Positions 45,836 to 56,489 of a stretch of DNA of 64,000 nucleotides are shown piece by piece. Origin of the DNA: Enchytraeus crypticus (lineage: Eukaryota > Annelida > Clitellata > Enchytraeida > Enchytraeidae); assembly GCA_905160935.1 (NCBI GenBank), contig CAJHZI010000548.1, positions 2,166,001-2,230,000 on the forward strand. The letters are read 5' to 3'. The notes under the pieces are model-generated. The model saw only the letters and a list, made by a program, of their open reading frames with translations. It was not told the origin of the DNA and ran no database searches. Position numbers and translations under genes: made by a program. Position 1 is the first letter of the stretch. The number at the start of each line of letters is the position of its first letter.

Positions 45836-48800
45836 TTAAAATGACTCCATTTTGCAGCAGGTAATTAGCCGCTCCGGGCTTCGGCGAACCCTCTTGCTAC
45901 GTGGTATAACAGCTCCTATCAGTTCCCTAGAGTTTTGCTCAACTTCTTCCGCCTCTCTTAAGTCTGGCTCCCTGGGGTAAAATAATCTCAACTTGTCCAC
46001 ATGAGTTACAAAAGGTTTTCCCCGAACTCCTCGACGTATTTCCACGTTTACCGGACCTGTTACTCGCGTTACGACGTATGGTCCGTCGTAGGGCGAGTCC
46101 CACTTATCTTTGCGTCCGGGTTTCCTTCTTCTATTGAAATATAAAACTTCCTGCCCCACTTTGTAGCTTGCAGTGGTAACCTTGTTGTTATACCTCAATT
46201 TGTTACGTTCTGCTGATCTCTTTAGCTGTTCGCGGGTCCATTCAAAGGCAGTTACTACTAATTCTCGCTTTCTTTCGACATATTCGTCGTAGTTGTCATA
46301 ACTCTGATTGTCTCTTCTTCCCCAAATCAGATCGACCGGTAAATTTACCTCCCTTCCTAACATCAAATAGTTAGGAGTATAGCCGGTTGTCTCATGTTCG
46401 GTCGCGCGGTATGCGGATAAAACCTGGGGTAGCCGTTCATCCCAGTCCCGCTGATTCGAACTGACTACTTTGCCCAACATGGCGTTAAGGGTGAGATGAA
46501 ACCTCTCTACCCCTCCATTAGTCGACGGTCTATAGGCGGTCGTCCGAACTTTCCTCACACCCCAACAACGGCACAAATCTTTCATTAATGAACTTTCAAA
46601 TTCACGACCCTGATCCGTGAGGATTTCTCTCGGAGTTCCGAACACAGGGAATATTCTCTCAATTAGCAGTTTGGCTATCGTAGTAGCTTCGTGATTCTTC
46701 ACAGGGAACGCCTCAGCCCATTTGGTAAATGAATCTACCATGGTAACTATATAAACGTTTCCTTGACGGGAAACGGGATGAGGCCCTGTTACATCTATCG
46801 CCCACCTGTCCATTGGGTTTCCGACTCTCATGTCTTGTAGTTCAGCCTTCTTTGGTTCTCTACCCCGGTGATACCGATTACACTCGAGGCACATCCGTTT
46901 CCATCTTATCACGTCCCTCGACATACCTATCCAATAGAACCTGCGCTTCATCTGCTGCTTTGTCTTTGCTATCCCGAAATGTCCCCCAGTCTTGGAGGCG
47001 TGCGTGTCTTCGAACGCCGCCCTTCTTTGAGTTAATGGCACTACCATTTGCCAACTATCGGGCTTTCCATTTTCGTGACACACCTTTCTCCAGAGTACTC
47101 CGTCTTTTACCGACAAACTATCTCGTTGATCCCATAGGTGTCTTACTTCCGCGTCCGCTGATCTTAACATTGATTCATCGACTTTATCCGGGTCGGCCAG
47201 CCAATCCATTATTGACTTCAATATCCGATCTGCTATCGTTGCTTCAGCCACGTCATCTGTAGCAGCTTGTTCGCCTTCGTCCCTTCCGATCTGGATACTT
47301 TTCACTTTAACTTGTTCTTCATCTCTAGCTCCCTCGGAGTTACCACATTGTCCACACGGCCGTCTAGATAGCGCATCGCTATTTTGATGCTTCCGCCCCG
47401 GTCGATGCACTATTGTAAATCTATATTCCCCTAGTAACTCTAGCCATCGTGCATTTTGGCCTATGGGGACCTGGGTTTTCTGCAGCCATTGAAGCGCAGC
47501 GTGATCGGTCCTGATCTCGAACTCCGTCCCTAGCAGATACTGACGGTAGAGTTTTACAAAATACACTATAGCTAAAAGCTCTTTCCGTGTCACGCAGTAG
47601 TTGACTTCAGGACCTTGTAGCGTCCTAGACCCATACGCTATTACCCGCTCTTCGCCGTCTTGCACCTGCGATAGGACTGCTCCAATACTTACGTTGGAGG
47701 CATCCGTATCCAAGATATATTTTCCTTGATCGCGAGGCATGGCTAATATAGGAGCCGAGCTTAAAGCCCCTTTTAATTTCTCGAAAGCTCGCTGACATTC
47801 GTCATCCCAGCGGAACTTCTTATCTTTCGCGGTCAACCTGTGCAACGGTTTTGCAATTTCGGCGAATTCTTTGACGAAACGCCTATAGTATGTGCAGAGA
47901 CCCAGGAATGATCTGAGCTCGGCCACATTGCGAGGTTCAGGCCATGAAGTCACGGAATCGATTTTTCCCGGCTCGGTCATGATTCCGCGGTCAGATATAA
48001 CGTGGCCGAGGAAGTTAATTTCTTTCCGCATCAATTGACATTTGCTCGGTTTGAGCTTTAGGTTGGCCTCTCGTAACCGCTGAAACAGCGTCCGTAACCT
48101 TTCTATATGCTCTTCAACCGTTGCTGAATAAACTATTATATCATCCAAGTAAACTAGACAGATGAGGTAATTCAAACCTGTCATTATCACATTCATAGCC
48201 CTCTGAAATGTCGCACCGCTGTTGGTTAAACCCATCGGCATGCGACGAAACCGGTAAGTACCCTGTCTCGTCGCGAAACTTGTTTTGTCGGCGTCTTTCC
48301 CATCCATCTCTATCTGGTAGTATCCGCTGCGGAGGTCGAACGAGCTGAAATATTTCATACCTCCCATGGTGTCTAGACAATCCTGTATTTTCGGTAGGGG
48401 AAAGGCGTCCTTCTTGGTCACCGCGTTTAATTTCCTGTAGTCTAAACAAAACCTTAAAGACCCGTCTTTCTTCTTGACTACCACAACATTCGATGCCCAC
48501 GGGCTGTTGGACTCCTCGATTATTCCTTTCCGCAACATTTCTTTCGTCTGCTTATCTATAGCTTCCACCAATGGACGTGGATGGCTACGCAACCTTTCCT
48601 TAATCGGCCGGGCATCCCCTGTATCGATGCTATGCTGGACGATGTTTGTCTTCCCCAAGTCGAACTCCGACTTAGAGAAAATGTCCTGGTATTCGTTTAA
48701 CAGACTCTTCAAATTCCGCATTTCTTCTGGCTTCAAGACACTTTTATCTATGCCTTCAAAAAGCATCTGTGCGACCGTTTCCTCGCCTCCCATCGGCGAC

Positions 48801-51133
48801 TCCGATTCATGTTTGTCGACTACTTCTATGGCATATAATTTTACCAAATCCTCTCCCTGCTTTAACGATATGGGCATACTCGACGTGTTTAGAACCCTTA
48901 CAGGAACATCGCGATATCTATCCGGCACTACCGCTCTAGCTATATGAAGCGACCCTCTAATGCAATTGGCTTCAGTCGCCCATTCGCTCTCTCCTTCGTT
49001 GGCTAACGTACGTAACCGAACTTCGGCGTTTACATTGCACTCCGACCATGGAGATACTACCACCGTGTCCTGTACTACTAGTCTTCTGCACGCGAGCGGA
49101 GCCGGCCGTTCTTCCAATGCCAGCGCCAGTCCCTGTAAGTATATTACTCCTTCTTGGAAGGCCCAGACTGCTCCATGTTCGATCAGCCAGTCCATTCCTA
49201 AGATTATCTCCTCGATATGCTTGGAGACCAACACTTTCGCCGACAGGTCTTTCCCTTCCCATACGATCCGTACTGTTGTCTCTCCATCGATATCAATTCG
49301 AGTCCCGTTAGCTGCCCTTAGTATTTTCTTGGAGTCCTGCAACTCGCATCTAGCCGCTATGGATGCCGGCACAATTGACATATCGCACCCGGTATCTAAT
49401 AAGCAATGTCGCCTTTGCCCCTGTACTAGCGCCGGTAAATACACCCTATTCACTCCTTCTTTCTGTATTACTCTCATATAGTTTGGTCTTCGCTGTGTCT
49501 GGAGATTGAGATTTCGAACATGATCTGCCTCATTACGCCGATCACGACCCTGTCTCGTGTTGTGTCTCGCTTGTCCATAGCTGTAGGAAGGGTCGTTTTT
49601 CACCTCTCTGCTATTCCTGTCTAAGCGTTGGTCCGCCCTCTGACCGCTCCTCCAGTCGAGGCCACCTTTTAATTCCTCGAACTCCTCACGTTTTATCTGT
49701 TGGGTTTGAAGCCCTTTTAACGTGCTTCGAATCTCATTTATCTCCTGTCTCCATGGTTCTTCGTTCTCTACTCTGATAGTTCTCATGGCTTGATCCCCTC
49801 TATGCCCATCGGGACGTCTTCCGTAACTTGCTCTTAAAGTCTCGAACTTCAGCGCCAAGTTAAAGGCTTCCTCTAAATCGCCGGGTTCGCGCTCGGCGAC
49901 CTTTCCTGCTAACTCTTCGTCATTAAGGCTTTCGATAAACGCGTCCACCACCAATAGATTGCTATGGGGTGTGGGTTTGCCTGGGAAAGCCTGTAGCGCC
50001 AGTTGGCTCATGTCTTGGTAGAGATCGTGGAGTGTTTCATTCCTACGTCGCTTTCTAACTTTCATCATGGTCCTGTAGCGTAGATGCAATTGCTGCGTTC
50101 CGTATCGTGCCCTCAACTTGGTATATAACATATCGAGGTTCCAGGAGCATTCATCATCTGCCCATAAGATTTGGGCCGCCGAGCCCCGCAAACTTGCCTT
50201 CAAGTAAGCTAGTTCGTCAGACTCGTTCCACCCATTGTAATGCGCGCAATTCCTCATTTGGCCTAGGAATGTCTCGAGAGGGGTAGATCCATCGTATTTA
50301 TCCGGGACCAACCATTCCGACTTGGGTTTTCTCTCAGAGGCTTCCCTGCTGCGCCGGGTACTAGAATAGTTCTCGCGCCCACTCTGGTATTCCTCCGGTT
50401 TCTGGTTGCGACGGTCCCGCGCACAGTTGGCATACTGTACATCTTTTTGTTTTATTTCATTCCTTTCATCCTGTCTGGATGATTTTCCTCCGGCTGAACG
50501 AGGGCTAGCCATGTAGACTAGTTTCCATTCGCCTTTGCCTGATTCTGCGCCCTCTTCACCGTCTAGAGAGTGCTTGTCGTATACGCTTCGTTGCTTATAC
50601 GTCTCAGGGGCCCTAAAATCTCTCTCTACAATGTCTTCCAATTCGTTTCGTTTTGATCTAGCATGAAAATTCAAAATAACCTCGTCGTCATCGTCCATTT
50701 CGTAGTTAGACCCCGCCGGCCAGGGTTTCAATTTCCCGTCATGGCCGGAAATCCCACTTCTGACACCATTTGTCGCGAACAGCCTTGCTGCCTGTTCGTC
50801 CTCGAGCGGTTGTCTTATTCTGGACCCGCTCGACGGTCGGCAGTACTTCGAGACGGCAGCTTTTTCGTCGAATGCTTTATTAAGGGTACCGCTTGTCAGG
50901 AGGAACCGAGGTGCTGCGTCTTCAAATGATACTTCTTTCCTCGTATCATCCGTCTCGATAGGCCTTTCTTGTTCGTTACCGACTGAGTAGGCCAAGGTCC
51001 AACCACCCTTGTCTACTTCGTAATTGGGTCCTCGGGAACCCGGCGCACAGCGTCCACGCTGGACCGAGTCGGGAGTAGAAGCATACTCCACGTCTTCTAT
51101 GTATTTAGACGATGATGGTTGATTTTCTTCCAT
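45836..51133 (-). CDS. gag-pol: Gag-pol polyprotein of the gypsy element (1765 residues)
   Basis: One uninterrupted frame. I start at the ATG at 51131-51133 (A at -3, G at +4). The frame is open further upstream as far as a TAA in the last 90-bp LTR repeat unit, but holds no other ATG. Residues 1-121 are encoded inside the 5' LTR and 122-129 by the primer binding site. The capsid-like gag domain spans about 275-440; no CCHC knuckle follows. The aspartic protease has DTG at 580-582. RT has FCLDYRKLNAV at about 895 and YLDD at 995-998. RNase H has D1144, E1185, D1210 and D1253. Integrase has H1378, H1385, C1415 and C1418, then D1447, D1507 and E1543 (35 residues between the last two), and a GPY/F module at about 1684-1686. 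All catalytic residues are present. Gag and pol are fused with no frameshift, so the Gag:Pol ratio must be set some other way. Confidence 0.93.
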   Translation of the reverse strand: MEENQPSSSKYIEDVEYASTPDSVQRGRCAPGSRGPNYEVDKGGWTLAYSVGNEQERPIETDDTRKEVSFEDAAPRFLLTSGTLNKAFDEKAAVSKYCRPSSGSRIRQPLEDEQAARLFATNGVRSGISGHDGKLKPWPAGSNYEMDDDDEVILNFHARSKRNELEDIVERDFRAPETYKQRSVYDKHSLDGEEGAESGKGEWKLVYMASPRSAGGKSSRQDERNEIKQKDVQYANCARDRRNQKPEEYQSGRENYSSTRRSREASERKPKSEWLVPDKYDGSTPLETFLGQMRNCAHYNGWNESDELAYLKASLRGSAAQILWADDECSWNLDMLYTKLRARYGTQQLHLRYRTMMKVRKRRRNETLHDLYQDMSQLALQAFPGKPTPHSNLLVVDAFIESLNDEELAGKVAEREPGDLEEAFNLALKFETLRASYGRRPDGHRGDQAMRTIRVENEEPWRQEINEIRSTLKGLQTQQIKREEFEELKGGLDWRSGQRADQRLDRNSREVKNDPSYSYGQARHNTRQGRDRRNEADHVRNLNLQTQRRPNYMRVIQKEGVNRVYLPALVQGQRRHCLLDTGCDMSIVPASIAARCELQDSKKILRAANGTRIDIDGETTVRIVWEGKDLSAKVLVSKHIEEIILGMDWLIEHGAVWAFQEGVIYLQGLALALEERPAPLACRRLVVQDTVVVSPWSECNVNAEVRLRTLANEGESEWATEANCIRGSLHIARAVVPDRYRDVPVRVLNTSSMPISLKQGEDLVKLYAIEVVDKHESESPMGGEETVAQMLFEGIDKSVLKPEEMRNLKSLLNEYQDIFSKSEFDLGKTNIVQHSIDTGDARPIKERLRSHPRPLVEAIDKQTKEMLRKGIIEESNSPWASNVVVVKKKDGSLRFCLDYRKLNAVTKKDAFPLPKIQDCLDTMGGMKYFSSFDLRSGYYQIEMDGKDADKTSFATRQGTYRFRRMPMGLTNSGATFQRAMNVIMTGLNYLICLVYLDDIIVYSATVEEHIERLRTLFQRLREANLKLKPSKCQLMRKEINFLGHVISDRGIMTEPGKIDSVTSWPEPRNVAELRSFLGLCTYYRRFVKEFAEIAKPLHRLTAKDKKFRWDDECQRAFEKLKGALSSAPILAMPRDQGKYILDTDASNVSIGAVLSQVQDGEERVIAYGSRTLQGPEVNYCVTRKELLAIVYFVKLYRQYLLGTEFEIRTDHAALQWLQKTQVPIGQNARWLELLGEYRFTIVHRPGRKHQNSDALSRRPCGQCGNSEGARDEEQVKVKSIQIGRDEGEQAATDDVAEATIADRILKSIMDWLADPDKVDESMLRSADAEVRHLWDQRDSLSVKDGVLWRKVCHENGKPDSWQMVVPLTQRRAAFEDTHASKTGGHFGIAKTKQQMKRRFYWIGMSRDVIRWKRMCLECNRYHRGREPKKAELQDMRVGNPMDRWAIDVTGPHPVSRQGNVYIVTMVDSFTKWAEAFPVKNHEATTIAKLLIERIFPVFGTPREILTDQGREFESSLMKDLCRCWGVRKVRTTAYRPSTNGGVERFHLTLNAMLGKVVSSNQRDWDERLPQVLSAYRATEHETTGYTPNYLMLGREVNLPVDLIWGRRDNQSYDNYDEYVERKRELVVTAFEWTREQLKRSAERNKLRYNNKVTTASYKVGQEVLYFNRRRKPGRKDKWDSPYDGPYVVTRVTGPVNVEIRRGVRGKPFVTHVDKLRLFYPREPDLREAEEVEQNSRELIGAVIPRSKRVRRSPERLITCCKMESF
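50750..50768 (-). other. Primer binding site, tRNA-Leu type
   Basis: The minus strand reads TGGTGTCAGAAGTGGGATT, 2 nt downstream of the 5' LTR end. It is complementary over 19 nt to the 3' end, including CCA, of animal tRNA-Leu(CAA) as I know it. It lies within the translated gag frame and encodes the in-frame residues GVRSGI. Confidence 0.85.
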
Positions 51134-52588
51134 GCTCCTTTGGTAGATCCTATCCCGTAATATCTGTGGTTCTCGGGGCGAAGTGATGTGGTGACCCGAA
51201 CCGGTAGTGGAAGCGTCTGCGTTATCTTGGGCGATCACGGTTGGATTTTCTACCCTGCTTCCTAGTTTTACAAATTTGTAGTATATAATTAATTGATTGG
51301 TTGTTTTAACTGCGACGAACTTTATTTTCTTTGCCCTACTAAAACGTCCCTTTACCTTTTTAGACTTATTCTTCCCTATCCTTTTACTATTGGTCTTCCC
51401 GTATTTTCTACTCCTAATAGGTAATCCTACTCCCGCCTGCAGAGACGAACTCGACCCAGGCGCTTAGCAAATACCTGCAGAGACGAACTCGACCCAGGCA
51501 ATGCCGTTGTTAGCCTCCCGCCTGCAGAGACACACTCGACCCAGGCGCTTAGCAACTACCCGCAGAGACGAACTCGACCCGGGTATCGCCGTGGACTACC
51601 AGCCTCCCGCCTGCAGAGACACACTCGACCCAGGCGCTTAGCAAATAACCGCAGAGACGAACTCGACCCGGGTATCCCGTGGACTACCAGCCTCCCGCTG
51701 CAGAGACACACTCGACCCCAGGCGCTTAGCAAATACCCGCAGAGACGAACGACCAGGTATTGCCGTGGACTACCAGCCTCTCGCCTGCTGTAGACACCAC
51801 TCGACCCAGGCGCTTAGCGAATACCCGCAGAGACAGACTCGACCCGAGTATTGCCGTGGACTACCAGCCTCCTCGCCTGTAGAGACACACTCGACCCAGG
51901 CGCCTAGCGAATACCCGCAGAGACGGACTCGACCCGGGTATCGCCGTGGACTACTAGCCTCTTACCTGGGCCTACCCAGGGGGACACTGAACTCTCTCGC
52001 CTCCAAATTAGCCTTCACGGCTTGGGTAACTAGTCAACCTGAGGGACTACGAGCCTAGACTAACAAGCGAGCTTGAAAGCTTTCGGCTAGACGAAGACCA
52101 GATTTCTGTATACTAATCGTACTTTTGCCTTGGGATTGGGATATTACGTACTATCCTCCCTCGGTTCCCAGTACTTTCGCGTAGAAGGTTCTGGCCTCCC
52201 TGAGTTACTGCGCAGACGAACCACGCAGAACCCAATCTGCCCTTCTATGTATCGACGGCCGCTTAATATACTACTCAAGCGATCGACTTCAGCCAACCAT
52301 GGCACCTCTCGTTTAATCGATTTACGCGTTAGCCGCGTCACTTCGGAAATACCCAGCGTAATAATCTAGCTAGGCCTACTTATAACTTCGACTTATATAA
52401 TCTATAATAAATCTTTGGAAATACCGTACGTCACTTAATATTTATAAATAACAGCTGTATAATATTTGCTTTCGATCTATAATATATATTTTCTAATATA
52501 TTAATAACTGCTATATAATATCTGTTTTCTGTTTTCTATCTACAATATATATTTCTTAATATAATAATTGTGAACTAGGCGTGTTCAT

Positions 52589-52592
<4 letters not shown>
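50771..52592 (-). repeat. 5' LTR (1822 bp)
   Basis: Bounded by TGT...ACA. On the minus strand it holds, in order, a TATAAATA-type box near 52448-52437, six 90-bp repeat units, an AATAAA at 51326-51321, and the gag-pol start codon at 51133. The TATA assignment is a guess, since the region is AT-rich. The TATA-like and AATAAA positions would put the start codon in U5 and make the 90-bp repeats part of U3 or the leader. Confidence 0.95.
51434..51965. repeat. 90-bp tandem repeat in the 5' LTR, 6 copies
   Basis: Units start at 51434, 51519, 51608, 51696, 51782 and 51874. Several carry small deletions absent from the other LTR. The missing seventh unit accounts for the 93-bp length difference between LTRs. 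Confidence 0.95.

Positions 52593-52651
<59 letters not shown>
52593..52651. repeat. (TA)n microsatellite at the element boundary
   Basis: TA run starting at the very first base after the LTR. 52652-52840 unremarkable. Confidence 0.95.
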
Positions 52652-52653
<2 letters not shown>

Positions 52654-52844
52654 CACATACGGGCATGAATAAAACGACTTCGATCATTTATCCTGAAACC
52701 AAAGATCTTTAGAATAAAATATTTTCTTTATTCTATGCCTGAAACTGAGACCATTTGAAGATCTCATTCATAGATGATCTCAATGAATTATTATACAATA
52801 TTATTTAAGTCTTGCCTCATTACTTTCATAGTTGTTTGTAACAA

Positions 52845-52925
52845 TAATTAACAATAAAAGAATTAGAATGCTACTGTTGTCCACGCAACATTACGCACTC
52901 CGACACAAAATTTCGTCCCATAAAA
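52845..52925 (-). mobile_element. LINE-B 3' UTR remnant
   Basis: AACAATAAAAGAATTAGAAT GCTACTGTTGTCCACGCAAC ATTACGCAC parallels the 19885-19945 fragment. 52926-53940 is AT-rich with no gene. Confidence 0.4.
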
Positions 52926-53944
52926 GCTTAAAGAGCGTCAGTGTTTTATGGTCTTCGTTTTTTGGAATCTGTGCATGGACTCCTTGAAACAATGGCAATC
53001 ATTTATATTTATCTTCTCTCAACCAATCATAGAGCTCACAGATAGCAAACTAATGTAAAACCGCTCCTGATAGGTCATTGGTCACGTGATGTGCGTAAAT
53101 ATGGACGCATTGAAATGATAATAACACATACGGATAGAAACATATAGAGATACGGAGATATATAGGCAGAAGAACTTAGTGATACGGAGACGTATATGCA
53201 GGGTTCAAAGAAAGATGCACTGAGTGAATTAAAAAGAAATATCATAACAAAACAATATTTCTGTATTTCTATAATTTTAATTTAATTATATTATTTTGTG
53301 TTAAATAGTCAATTACTAATAAATTAATTGAACTATAAATAGTTAGGAAATCTTGTGTAATACTTGTGTTTCTAATACGTTCATTGTGGGAATAGAATGA
53401 GAATTTAAACCGTTTTAATCGTAAGTAGAAATAATAATTTCAATGTCAGTATATTAGAAACTCCAAATATCCCATGTTAGGATTTAATTCTATTAATATA
53501 TTAAAATGGCCTATTGGAAATCGGTTGAAGTATTTGCTTTACTTCTTAGGAACATTTATTATAGATTATACGGTCATTATTAGTAATTCAATTTAACTTC
53601 GAGCATTGTTGATAAATAAGAAGCTTAAAAGATAGAAAGCTATATTGATTAATATGTAAATTTGCTTAAAATTAATTTGCTTAAATTTGTTTACTGGTTT
53701 GGGCTTTTGATTTTCCAATTTTTAATTATCGACCTTTATTTTTATTTGTAGTATTGACTTGGTTTTATGATGCAAATGCTGTCTGGGAGTAAGCTGCACT
53801 AATTGTGTATTGGTTTTGGTCATTGTTGTTTAAAATCTGCATGTTTTATAGCCAATCAAGAAGGGCAGTCTCTTTGTCTTAATATAAGAATTCCAAAGTC
53901 AGAGATATAATTGTTTAGCTACTATTACTTCACATCGGCCTTTG

Positions 53945-54215
53945 CTTTCCTATGAGCAGTTCCATAGGCAGTTGAAGACCTATCTTTTCCATCTCTCTTT
54001 TCCATCAAGTGTTCCTGAGCAGCGACCTGCGCCTAAACCTCCTTTTCTTTAATTCCCTTTACTTTGGACTGATTTTTGAGATTTTGGAAATTGCACCGTT
54101 ATTGGACCTTCTTTTTGCTCGTCGGCTTGATTTTGTCTCAAGAGTGTTCGATGTTGTCATTGATGACTATAGCACTGTAATTGTCGTTACATGTTATGTT
54201 ATAATTTTTGTTAAT
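53945..54215 (+). mobile_element. LINE-B 3' end: C-terminal codons and 3' UTR
   Basis: 53957-54050 encodes QFHRQLKTYLFHLSFPSS then a stop after PKPPFL; FRRQLKTYLF-type ends are typical of CR1/L2-like LINE ORF2 proteins. The 3' UTR GTTCGATGTTGTCATTGATG ACTATAGCACTGTAATTGTC is the sense version of the fragments at 19860, 38893, 52845 and 55075. 54216-54980 has only short open frames without similarity. Confidence 0.6.
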
Positions 54216-54984
54216 TAGTGATAGATTAATTAAATAATTTGGAAATGAAAATGAGCTTTTACCTTGTTTACACCTTTTGACTCTTTCATAACTAGTTTTA
54301 AAGTATAAGGGGACTATTTTTTTAGACAGAAATGTTTTATAGTAAATTCGGATTTTAAAAATGATGATGAGTAAAGATTAGTATAAATTGTCATTGAGTT
54401 GTGCTTTGAAATGTAGGCCTACTTTCAAAAGTTCTTAAATATACTTTAGCTCTTATATATTTAGATTTGCAGCAACGATTTATTTGGACTGATGGATGTA
54501 TCATTAGAAGTGCGGTTATGGACCGTGTAGCTTCAGCTGCCTTGGTCACGATAAAATATAGAAATTTTGTGATTTTGTGTTTTAGATACTACAATTTAAC
54601 TGAGGACTGCATGTCTACATTCACTTATATTAGACTTTTACGTATGAAACAGATGAGGTGCTACTGCGTTGGAATATATTTATCTTTGGATAACTACTGG
54701 ATTAAAAAACCTAGTTTCGCAGTTTAGATAATTTTACACGGGAGAAATCTTGCGAAGGTTTCGATGAAAATTTATATTGAGAGTATTTAGAATGCTTTTG
54801 TGGAAGTATAACTTTTTCTGTAACTAAGTGGACCGTGAGAAGTGCCAATGAAAGTGGTAAGTTATTCTTTTATAAAACTTATTTTATTTGTAATATGTCT
54901 AATGAATGTTTAAAATAAGCTAGCTTCATTTCCAATTACATTGCCAACACTTGGCTGAGCCTGTGTGACTTGTTGGCAAGTTTT

Positions 54985-55065
54985 TTGATAGAAGATCAGT
55001 ATGTGCAGCATTCACATCCAGTCGAGCTGCAAACTGACGTTAAAGTTGTCTTTGGCTTTTGAGAT
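54985..55065 (+). mobile_element. SINE-1 remnant
   Basis: GATCAGTATGTGCAGCATTC ACATCCAG, then AACTGACGTTAAAGTTGTCT TTGGC. The B-box is damaged. Confidence 0.5.
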
Positions 55066-55071
55066 TAATAA

Positions 55072-55160
55072 TAATGATAACAACAATTAGAGTGCTACAG
55101 TCATCAATGACAACATCGAGCAGTATTGAGACAAAATCGAGCAGGTGAGAAAAAAGATAA
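55072..55160 (-). mobile_element. LINE-B 3' UTR fragment
   Basis: AATAATAATGATAACAACAA TTAGAGTGCTACAGTCATCA ATGACAACATCGAGCAGTAT TGAGAC, the inverted LINE-B tail. 55161-56125 is AT-rich with no gene. Confidence 0.55.
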
Positions 55161-56132
55161 TATAATATTGATAAATTAGACTATTAAAAGAATAGATGAT
55201 TGTGTTAGATGTAAGAATTTACTAACATAGTAAATGTGCACAGTCAAGGAAAACCCAAGAGAAACTGAGCTGGGTTTTGTCACCATGCTGGTAAAATGAT
55301 AAGATAAAATGTCACAAGTTCGTAGTTTCATCCAGTGGTACTGTGGCTCATATGATGGTGCATTTATTTTTATCTTGACAATTTTCAATACTTAGAATTT
55401 AGTAACCCCTTAGTTCCTTTAGTTAACTAATGCACAAGCAGATGATGTATAAGCATATGTGCTGCTGCCAAGGAATTATTCATTTATTTTATTTAGTTCG
55501 ATGTTATACAGTCATCTACTGCATTAAAAATTGAGACAATAAATTTCGGAGACCTCGTGAATAGCAATAAGGGCCAGAGTTGCACTTGTAATATATTTTG
55601 AGTTAAATCGAAGAATATACATACATAATGACTGGTATGTACATTCTTTATAGTAAATCAGGATAATTATGCATGTGCTAGTACTTTATATATTATTTAT
55701 TGCCCTTCATTTGGTCGTTCAGTTTTTAAAGTCATTTATGTGTTAAAGTTCAAGCTGATAAGTACTATAAATATATTTAAGAATTTCTGTATTTTATTTT
55801 GATGTAAAAATGTACATATATGTTTTAATAATACAGGATTGTAATGGTAGAAAGCAAAAATAAAAAAATGTGATAAAGTTCACGTAATAGAGAATATAAA
55901 ATCACAATGACATCAATTCTTGTGCAGTTGGTGTTTAGTCAGCGCGGTCCTATTAACTAACAATTGTGTGAGATAAGCGTTTTATCAGTAACATAGCTAG
56001 CATAGTTGCGAGAGGAGTAGACCTGTTATTGTTTACCTCAAGCATTACTAATTGCGTGATGGTGTACTTTGTCGCTGGTAGCAGATCAGATTCAGCTGTG
56101 AGATTGTTTACTTGTATGACACAGCTCGTAGT

Positions 56133-56168
56133 AGTGGGGGGGGGGGTGGTGGTGGTGGGAAGGGAGGC
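56133..56168 (+). other. G-rich tract (potential G-quadruplex)
   Basis: A run of ten or more G, then TGGTGGTGGTGGG, AAGGGAGG. At least four G-runs of three are available within about 36 nt. Confidence 0.5.
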
Positions 56169-56489
56169 TATCTCTATCAGCTGATCCTGTATGACGCTAG
56201 TCCTGGATGGAATAATTCTGAAGATGGAATAATTATAACTTATTTTCTAAATATTCGTATTTCGTTCAGTTGTAGTTTGAAGCTTGTTGGTTAATTTCTT
56301 GAACTTGTCTGTTCTTCACAGTGTTGGAATTTGACGTAACTTGCTTGACGCATTCTGGACTGTATTTTGAACTCTGATACTTTGGGTATTAAAGCCGCCG
56401 TCGTGGGGGCTGCATACCTAGATAACACTCGAGATTCAAAGCACTTTTATTTAAGACTTTAATTATTAATTAATGGCGTTTGTAGTAGT

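Larger units (their letters stand above)
42348..52592 (-). mobile_element. Full-length Ty3/gypsy LTR retrotransposon, about 10.2 kb
   Basis: Order along the minus strand: 5' LTR (52592-50771), primer binding site, gag-pol, ORF3, a poly(A)-like tract, polypurine tract, 3' LTR (44262-42348). Integrase follows RNase H, the Ty3/gypsy order, and it carries a GPY/F module. LTRs begin TGT and end ACA, are about 1-2% diverged by eye outside the tandem repeat, and the 1765-codon gag-pol frame has no stop. Together these point to a recent and possibly still active copy. No target-site duplication is visible: the left flank ends ATAAAAG, the right flank is a TA tract. The LTRs are long for a gypsy element. 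It inserted between repeat-D sequence and a TA tract, and no host gene is interrupted. Confidence 0.95.

Noticed and set aside
46813..49481. Plus-strand frames of 87-173 codons within the element
   Set aside because: Antisense shadows of the gag-pol frame.
51134..51238. Longer gag-pol start at a GTG codon (35 more residues)
   Set aside because: Animal translation normally needs ATG. The first in-frame ATG, with a good context, is at 51133. The upstream frame is open but has no ATG.
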